Part shown: one piece after another, positions 58,237 to 64,000 of the stretch
Position numbering within the stretch: position 1 is the first letter of the stretch
Layout: each line of letters opens with the position of its first letter
From: Clostridium sp. 'deep sea'
Lineage (GTDB): Bacteria > Bacillota > UBA994 > PWPR01
NCBI RefSeq assembly: GCF_014931565.1
Contig: NZ_CP063353.1
Location: 3,162,001-3,226,000, forward strand
Length of the DNA stretch: 64,000 nt
Reading direction: 5' to 3'
Notes under the pieces: generated by a model
Database searches by the model: none
The model's input: only the letters and a program-made list of their open reading frames with translations
Told to the model about the DNA's origin: nothing
Position numbers and translations under genes: made by a program

Positions 58237-60054
58237 ATGAATAAATATGAGACAACAGTTTTTAAGTTTAGTAAGTTAAAAAGTAAAGTAAGTCTGCCAA
58301 AATACCAAAGAAGTTATGTATGGCAAGAGTCTAAAAAATTGAAACTGATAAATACAATCAAAAGAGGATTACCAGTGGGAACGGTGTTGCTGTCCAAGAG
58401 AGATGGAGAATATTTAATTGTAGATGGTTTACAAAGAATAGCCACATTTAAGGATTTTGAAAAAGATCCATATAAATACCTAGAAGAAACCGAAATATCC
58501 GATGATGATGTTGTTAATGTACTCACATCTTCTGATGTATCTGAAGAATTGTATAATAATTACTCACCTAAAAGTAAAAAAGCAATAAGAAACACTACTA
58601 AAGAGTTGATAATAGAAGGGATTAAGAAGAATTCCGAGCTTGAAACTTATAAAAAAGCAAATATAATAACTAATAATTTAATAAATAAAACTAGTATTTT
58701 ATGCCGGGACTCAGAGAAAAAAATACATGAGAAAATATACGAGTTACTTGATAAGGTAAATAATATTTTTACAATTGATAACTATGAAATTCCAGCAATC
58801 ATATTTACTGGGAGTGATAAAGAACTTGTTGATGTATTTAAATTACTTAACTCTACAGGAACATCATTATCAAAATATGATGTATTCTCTGCAAGCTGGA
58901 ATGATGTGATATTAAGGAATGTTGATGATGATGTTTTAGATGCGGTTTTGTCTAAGTATGAAACTTCAATGAGTAAATCAGGAATTGAAATACATAATTT
59001 TTCATCAGTAGAGTTTAAGGAAAATAAAGAGATAACTTTATTTGAGTATGCATATTCCATTGGAAAACTGATAGGTGAAAAAACTAAAAGAATATTTAAA
59101 TCTAAAAGCGATGATTTAGTAGATTCCTTAGGGTTTTCTCTGCTTGCTGGAGTATATAATGTTTCTAATAAGGAAATGGTTAAGTTGCCAGACGCTATGC
59201 AGAGTGGCAACTTCGATTTTAATCAATTAAAGGATTCCTTAGTTAAGTCAGCAAAAAAGATTGAAGAGATACTTATTCAATATATTTCAATGTATAAGAA
59301 GAATTATGCTTGTCATTCTGAATTGCAATTAGCGTCATACATAATTACGTATCATAGGTTACAGTATAAGATAACAAATACTGGTGTAAAAAGGGTTAAG
59401 AGTAATAATGATAAAATAAAGAAGTTTACTAAGTATTTACCTAATCATTATGTGTATGATATTTATAGAAAAGCATGGAGTGGATCAGGAGATACTAAAC
59501 TGGATGATTTAGTAATAGATGATAGTGAACAAGTATATAATACAAGTATTAATAGTTCAAGATATTTGTATGCTATTGATAAGAGTGAGTTTAAGAATGT
59601 TATATCGAGTTGGATAAATGAGCAAAATTCTAAAGATACGACAAGTATATCGAAGGAAGTGAAGTTATTCCACAATTGTATATTTAAAGATAGGGATGTA
59701 AGGTACAATAATTCAGGGAAAGATTTTGAACATATAATTCCTAAAAAAAGGTTCGAAGAACTTAAGAACAAGAGAAATATAAAGATTCCAATATCATCAC
59801 CTTGTAATATAACTATTATCCCTGAGTATGATAATAGGATGAAGAAAGATAAGACTTACTATGAGTATGAGGAAGTGCACAATGGAGTATTAAAGAGATA
59901 TAGTATTGAAGAGTTGGATAAATATAATTATCCTAGAAGAAATAAGTTGGAGTTTATTCACAATAAGAAATTAAATGCAAAAGATTACGAAAAATTTATT
60001 AATTTAAGAAAGTATAAGATACTTGATGACTTTATGAAGGCGTTTTATAAATAG
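58237..60054 (+). CDS. GmrSD-like DUF262/HNH protein
   Basis: A 605-aa protein. The N-terminal DUF262 domain has PKYQRSYVW (21-29) and VDGLQRIATF (the usual DGQQR reads DGLQR, 63-67). The C-terminal DUF1524-type HNH nuclease has DFEHIIPKKRF (His499) and CNITIIPEYDNRMKK. This is the GmrSD type IV restriction arrangement, which cuts modified DNA using NTP. AAGGAG ribosome site; follows Hachiman. Confidence 0.82.
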   Translation: MNKYETTVFKFSKLKSKVSLPKYQRSYVWQESKKLKLINTIKRGLPVGTVLLSKRDGEYLIVDGLQRIATFKDFEKDPYKYLEETEISDDDVVNVLTSSDVSEELYNNYSPKSKKAIRNTTKELIIEGIKKNSELETYKKANIITNNLINKTSILCRDSEKKIHEKIYELLDKVNNIFTIDNYEIPAIIFTGSDKELVDVFKLLNSTGTSLSKYDVFSASWNDVILRNVDDDVLDAVLSKYETSMSKSGIEIHNFSSVEFKENKEITLFEYAYSIGKLIGEKTKRIFKSKSDDLVDSLGFSLLAGVYNVSNKEMVKLPDAMQSGNFDFNQLKDSLVKSAKKIEEILIQYISMYKKNYACHSELQLASYIITYHRLQYKITNTGVKRVKSNNDKIKKFTKYLPNHYVYDIYRKAWSGSGDTKLDDLVIDDSEQVYNTSINSSRYLYAIDKSEFKNVISSWINEQNSKDTTSISKEVKLFHNCIFKDRDVRYNNSGKDFEHIIPKKRFEELKNKRNIKIPISSPCNITIIPEYDNRMKKDKTYYEYEEVHNGVLKRYSIEELDKYNYPRRNKLEFIHNKKLNAKDYEKFINLRKYKILDDFMKAFYK

Positions 60055-60366
60055 TCGATTCTTTTTTTTGTTTTAATTGAGTACTTACAATAATGTTCCT
60101 TTTAATATGATTAATCATTGGGAGTGGAGAATATATAAAACTAATAAAAATGAAAATTAAGAATTTTAAGGCATTTAAGAGTTATCAAGTTACATTTAAA
60201 GATATGAAAATTCTTATCGAATTACATACTATAAAAAGGAAGATCTTCTAAAAAAATTCTCATAGCTTTGCAGACAAGCTCAGTGAAGTTTAATACTAAG
60301 TGTTTTCTGCAGAGCATCCCAATCTATTGCATTACACACAACTAGTTAGATAAGGGAGATTAGAAT
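60055..60366. other. gap holding an ATPase stump
   Basis: Contains the AAA remnant below and the leader of the interrupted ORF with AAGGGAG at 60352-60358. Nothing else seen. Confidence 0.5.
60150..60251 (+). pseudogene. N-terminal stump of an AAA/OLD-like ATPase gene
   Basis: MKIKNFKAFKSYQVTFKDMK followed by ILI is the standard opening of RecF/OLD-type ATPases just before Walker A. The frame then turns into unrelated sequence and stops after 33 codons. The rest of the gene has been deleted. Confidence 0.6.
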
Positions 60367-61455
60367 ATGAGAAAATTTCAGTATGGTTTTTTTGATTGTA
60401 TTGATTATAGTAAAGAATTAAAAATTGACCCCAGAGTTGTTATGAATCAGCAGGGGGTTGATGAGATTATTAATCAGGTATTAGAGGGTGCGGATAGTAA
60501 GGATATAAAGAATCAAGAGTTATTGGATCAGTTACTTGCTGTTGATGCTTTAATACTAAAAGATAAACTACAAATAGCATTTCCGCTATTTTTAGTTGAT
60601 GATTTTGAAAAGATTCAGCTTGCACTTAAACCTACAATTGCAAAAATTATTAGTATTATTGAAAATCATAAAGAGAGTATTTACCAAGGTCTTAGGCATT
60701 TGGATTCACGATTTTCACCACAGCATCATGCCTACTTTACAATATGTGCAGGTTTATGAGATGGTAAGATTTTTGATGAGTTTGAAAAAGAAAAGATAGT
60801 TACTACATCTAAAATACATAATAATGGTCTTGATTATTTAATTATTGGTAATGAAGATCACCCTAAAATAACAGAGGAAAGTGTCAACTTACTTTGCTCT
60901 TGGAACCGTTGTGGCCACTTTGTTTCTTTTGGCAGTGGTGCAGGAACTCGTTTAGATGTTTATCGGGCTCGGCAAAGAATGGTTGCTGGAAATATTCCAC
61001 CTCAATTTGCAAACATTCAGGCAATATGCCAAGAAGCACATTGGCAGCCTCGTACTTTGGCAGATCATCTTAATGAAGCAATTGAGAGAATGCGTAAAGG
61101 GTTAGCAATTAATCCCCATGCAGAGCAGTTGTTAGAGATTTTTAATTATGTTAAAGATTCACAGATTATTGTTCCTGTTTATGATAATATTCATAAAACA
61201 ATTGCTTCAATCTCTAAACCTTTTCTGGGTAAAATTGTTACAACCTATGGGGATTTTGTACAAAATATGAATCAAAATTTAAGTGATACACAATTAGTGA
61301 ATTTTTCATGTACACGAGAGGATATTGCCAATGAAGTTTGGCATTTAGTCTTTGGTGAAGTTAACGAGCAATTAGTTAAACGAGCTATTGTGAAAGAACC
61401 TATGTTTTATGAAGGGCAAGGTCGCTATTTAAAATGTTTAGAGTTTAATCATTAA
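60367..61455 (+). pseudogene. unknown protein gene with one in-frame TGA
   Basis: One frame of 363 codons broken only by TGA at 60757-60759. The first part ends AYFTICAGL; the second resumes DGKIFDEFEKEK and continues through SFGSGAGTRLDVYRARQRM to the TAA at 61453. TGG (Trp) to TGA is the simplest change. No Cys-replacing motif and no GC-rich hairpin follow, so I do not read it as Sec. AAGGGAG ribosome site. Family not recognised. Confidence 0.65.
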
Positions 61456-61954
61456 TGGTTTATAATCTCCAATTTAAAAGGCTCTATAATAAATAGTGTG
61501 GGTGAAAAGCATCCATACTATTTTTTATTTAAAATTAAGAAGACATAACCTCAGAACTGAGTTATGAACTCAAGTACTGTTATCACTGTGGAATAAATTA
61601 TGGAAAAGAAATAATAAAACATGGATATAAATCTACAAAAATAAAACTATTAAAAACAGCTCTGGTTAAATACATATCTGGTATTAGATAAACAAGATAT
61701 TTATGTAAACACTGTGATAGAACCTTTAAACTTTAATCTTTTTTAGCTTATCTAGCTTCTGCTATAAATCTATGTACAAAGACAATAACTCCTTAATTAT
61801 GGATAAGCTAAAAAATTGTATAATAAAATCAGTTTTTTATATCTATCATATTGACCTAGTACTTTGGTTTTTAAAAAAGTTTTTATAACTTAAGGATTTC
61901 TTAATAATTATAATGTTATTGTATTAACATTAAATGATTCTAGGAGGTGAATGT
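61456..61954. other. gap holding a transposase stump and permease leader
   Basis: AT-rich. The ISL3-like stump is at 61539-61736; the permease ribosome site is at 61942-61950. Otherwise I see nothing. Confidence 0.5.
61539..61736 (+). pseudogene. ISL3-family transposase N-terminal remnant
   Basis: One frame reads SYELKYCYHCGINYGKE, then HGYKSTKIKLL, a stop at 61687, then RYLCKHCDRTFKL. Paired CxxC zinc motifs around a HGYK segment are the N-terminal zinc finger of ISL3 transposases. No start codon, no catalytic domain. Confidence 0.55.
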
Positions 61955-64000
61955 ATGATACTTAAAATACTCAATAAGGATTTTTTAAATAACAAAGTTA
62001 TAACTGTAGCTATTTTTATTTTTATTATGTTATCTGCTATTCTTATATCTTGTGGAACTAGCATGTTTATAGATTTAAATAATTCCCTTGATTATTTCAT
62101 GGGAAAGGCTGATGCTCCACATTTTTCTCAGTATCATTCAGGTATAATCGACCAAGAAGCTATTGATCGTTGGAGTAAAGCTAATCCTATGGTTAAGGTA
62201 TATCAAACTAGTGAAATGATTAATATCGAAGGAAAAAAAATCTTTTTTAATCAAGTAGAGTATTCTCAGGATAATTCAGTTATGGATAATGCTTTTGTAA
62301 CTCAAAATGAACACTTCGATTTTTTATTAGATTTAGATAATAAGATGGTAACTGTTAATAATGGTGAAATTGCAGTACCAATATTTTATATGCAAAGATA
62401 TGATTTAGAAATAGGAGATACTCTTTATATAAAGGATAAAAATACAGAAATAACATTTACTATAACTGATTTTGTTAGGGATGTACAAATGAATCCCTCA
62501 ATTCTCAGTTCTAAGAGGTTTGTTATTAGTGAATCAGATTTTCAAACCCTTAAAAAAGCATTTGGTGAAATAGAATATATTATTAGCTTCAAGATAAATG
62601 ACTTAACTAAGATATCCAAATTTGCAAATCATTATGGTTCATCAAATCTTCCTCAAAAAGGACCTGCTGTTGATTATCAGTTAATAAAAATTGCAAACAG
62701 TATAACAGATGGTCTAGTAGCTGCAGTAATAATTTTGATATCTTTATTGCTAAATATTATTGCCCTCTTATGTTTAAGATTTACAATTCTATCTACAATA
62801 GAAGAAGATTATCGTGAAATTGGTGTTATGAAAGCCATCGGAATACGACCCTACGATATAAAGAGAATTTACATAGCAAAGTATTTCATTATTTCATTTA
62901 GTGCATCTATAGTAGGCTTTATTATATCGATACTTCTTAATAAGCATTTTTCTAAAAATATAATGTTATATATAGGAACTGCACCTAAGTCTTTGTTTAA
63001 GATAATTTTACCATTATTAGCTACCTTTATTATTTTTACTATGGTAATAATTATTTGTATTATTATCCTTAGACGCTTTGATAAAATATCAGCTATTGAT
63101 GCCATTAGAATAGGTAGTACAGGAGAGACCTATAGAAGTAAAAAAGGATTATCACTATATAGGTATTCGTTTGTTAATGCTAATATATTTTTAGGATTAA
63201 GGGATGTTATTCAACGATTTAAATTATATATGCTATTATTTTTTGTTTTTATTGTATGTACATCTGTTATTATTGTACCTTTAAATTTTATTAACACGAT
63301 TCAGTCTCCTGATATTGTTAAATATATGGGATTAGGAAAATGTGATATGTTAATTTTTCTACGTCAATCTGATAATACAATTGAGACATATAATGAAATG
63401 ATTGATTATATTAAGAATGACCCAGAGGTTATGAATTTTGCACCATTTATAACCTGTAAATATAAGGTATTAAATAAGGATAGTTATGAAGAGAGCTTAA
63501 CTGTTGAAACGGGAGACTTTTCAGTATTCCCAATAGAATATACTCATGGATTAGCACCTAAGCTAGATAACGAAATTGCTCTTTCACATTTAAGTGCAAA
63601 AGAGTTGAAAAAAGGATTAGGAGATGAAATTCAATTAATGGTTAATGGTAGCTATAAAACCATGATTGTTAGTGGCATATATCAAGACATAACCAATGGT
63701 GGCAAAACAGCAAAGGCCAGTATTACTCCAAATCACAATAAGGCAGTATGGTATATTATAAACATTGAGTTCGACGGAGATATCATTGAAAAGATTAATG
63801 AATATAAAGAACTTTTTCCTGAAGCAAAGATTAATGACGTAATGAGTTATTTACAACAGACCTTTGGTAATACGATTGACCAACTCAAATTAGTAACCGT
63901 ATTAGCTATTGTGTTAGCAATTCTTGTTTCAATATTAATCACTTCACTATTTTTAAAAATGCTTATTGCCAAGGACTCAGCTCAAATAGCTATTATGAGG
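61955..64000 (+). CDS. FtsX-type ABC transporter permease (partial at window end)
   Basis: Open for 682 codons to the last base. One helix near residues 12-32, a large external domain, three helices (about 245-390) with the FtsX segment EEDYREIGVMKAIGIRPYDI, a further helix near 430, a second external domain, and a helix where the window ends. Start ATG 61955 is seven bases after GGAGG; ATG 61951 is too close. Double-FtsX permeases serve MacB-like or antimicrobial-peptide ABC systems. Its ATPase is not in the window. Confidence 0.85.
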   Translation, partial: MILKILNKDFLNNKVITVAIFIFIMLSAILISCGTSMFIDLNNSLDYFMGKADAPHFSQYHSGIIDQEAIDRWSKANPMVKVYQTSEMINIEGKKIFFNQVEYSQDNSVMDNAFVTQNEHFDFLLDLDNKMVTVNNGEIAVPIFYMQRYDLEIGDTLYIKDKNTEITFTITDFVRDVQMNPSILSSKRFVISESDFQTLKKAFGEIEYIISFKINDLTKISKFANHYGSSNLPQKGPAVDYQLIKIANSITDGLVAAVIILISLLLNIIALLCLRFTILSTIEEDYREIGVMKAIGIRPYDIKRIYIAKYFIISFSASIVGFIISILLNKHFSKNIMLYIGTAPKSLFKIILPLLATFIIFTMVIIICIIILRRFDKISAIDAIRIGSTGETYRSKKGLSLYRYSFVNANIFLGLRDVIQRFKLYMLLFFVFIVCTSVIIVPLNFINTIQSPDIVKYMGLGKCDMLIFLRQSDNTIETYNEMIDYIKNDPEVMNFAPFITCKYKVLNKDSYEESLTVETGDFSVFPIEYTHGLAPKLDNEIALSHLSAKELKKGLGDEIQLMVNGSYKTMIVSGIYQDITNGGKTAKASITPNHNKAVWYIINIEFDGDIIEKINEYKELFPEAKINDVMSYLQQTFGNTIDQLKLVTVLAIVLAILVSILITSLFLKMLIAKDSAQIAIMR

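Noticed and set aside
60757-60790. Selenocysteine at the TGA of the unknown ORF
   Set aside because: No catalytic Cys motif around it and only a weak A/T stem downstream; Trp-to-stop is simpler.

Overview
The window looks like a chromosomal segment of an anaerobic, low-GC, Gram-positive bacterium of the Clostridia. The grounds are AT-rich coding with TTG/GTG starts, strong GGAGG ribosome sites, a Firmicute-type 16S-Ile-Ala-23S-5S operon, an oxygen-sensitive class III ribonucleotide reductase, a second glycyl radical enzyme and a B12-riboswitch salvage operon. I cannot place it to genus from the sequence alone.

Layout. 1-9.0 kb: thioredoxin-like protein, rhomboid protease, then a tightly packed run of OLD-like ATPase, TOPRIM protein, two-component system, small membrane protein and ABC-2 exporter; after that a promoter with a short leader ORF and attenuator-like hairpins ahead of rsgA. 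9-12.8 kb (minus): SurA/PrsA-like lipoprotein and nrdDG under a pair of NrdR boxes. 12.8-15 kb: a NifS-like cysteine desulfurase overlapping an O6-alkylguanine-DNA alkyltransferase whose catalytic Cys codon is an in-frame TGA followed by a SECIS-like hairpin, so probably a selenoprotein; next a type I toxin-like gene. 15-18.9 kb: DinG-type helicase, a tandem array of a palindromic repeat with a 122-bp period, and two small nucleotide enzymes. 18.9-23 kb: a frameshifted MFS exporter with an ArsR-type regulator, two cysteine-rich mini-proteins sharing a FLVNP start, a cyclophilin, and a decayed GxxExxY cassette between inverted repeats. 23-28.9 kb: housekeeping genes (M42 peptidase, double-cyclophilin lipoprotein, aldo/keto reductase, methyltransferase).

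28.9-37.7 kb: cobalamin riboswitch and one long operon, cblT-cblS-btuF-btuC-cobU-cobQ-cbiB-cobS-cobD-cobC. Together these import corrinoids and alpha-ribazole and assemble the nucleotide loop; no btuD ATPase and no cobT are present. 37.7-39.8 kb: small housekeeping genes. 39.8-45.3 kb: rRNA operon, tRNA-Asn and a partial tandem duplication of the tRNA end. 45.5-47.3 kb: two paralogous secreted proteins of unknown function, each between short inverted repeats. 47.7 kb: an orphan 5S gene. 48-51.3 kb: glycyl radical activase and a HypD-like (trans-4-hydroxyproline dehydratase) enzyme, which fits an amino-acid fermenter. 51.6-53.4 kb: a structured inverted-repeat element and guaA.

54-61.8 kb is a defence island: Hachiman (hamA-hamB), a GmrSD-like DUF262/HNH nuclease, a stump of an AAA ATPase gene, an unknown ORF cut by one TGA, and an ISL3 transposase stump. 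The window ends inside an FtsX-type permease gene.

The strongest candidate for something unusual is the Sec-type alkyltransferase. The Cys-rich peptide pair, the ATPase-TOPRIM pair joined to a two-component/ABC operon, the type I toxin locus and the paired secreted proteins are the next best.
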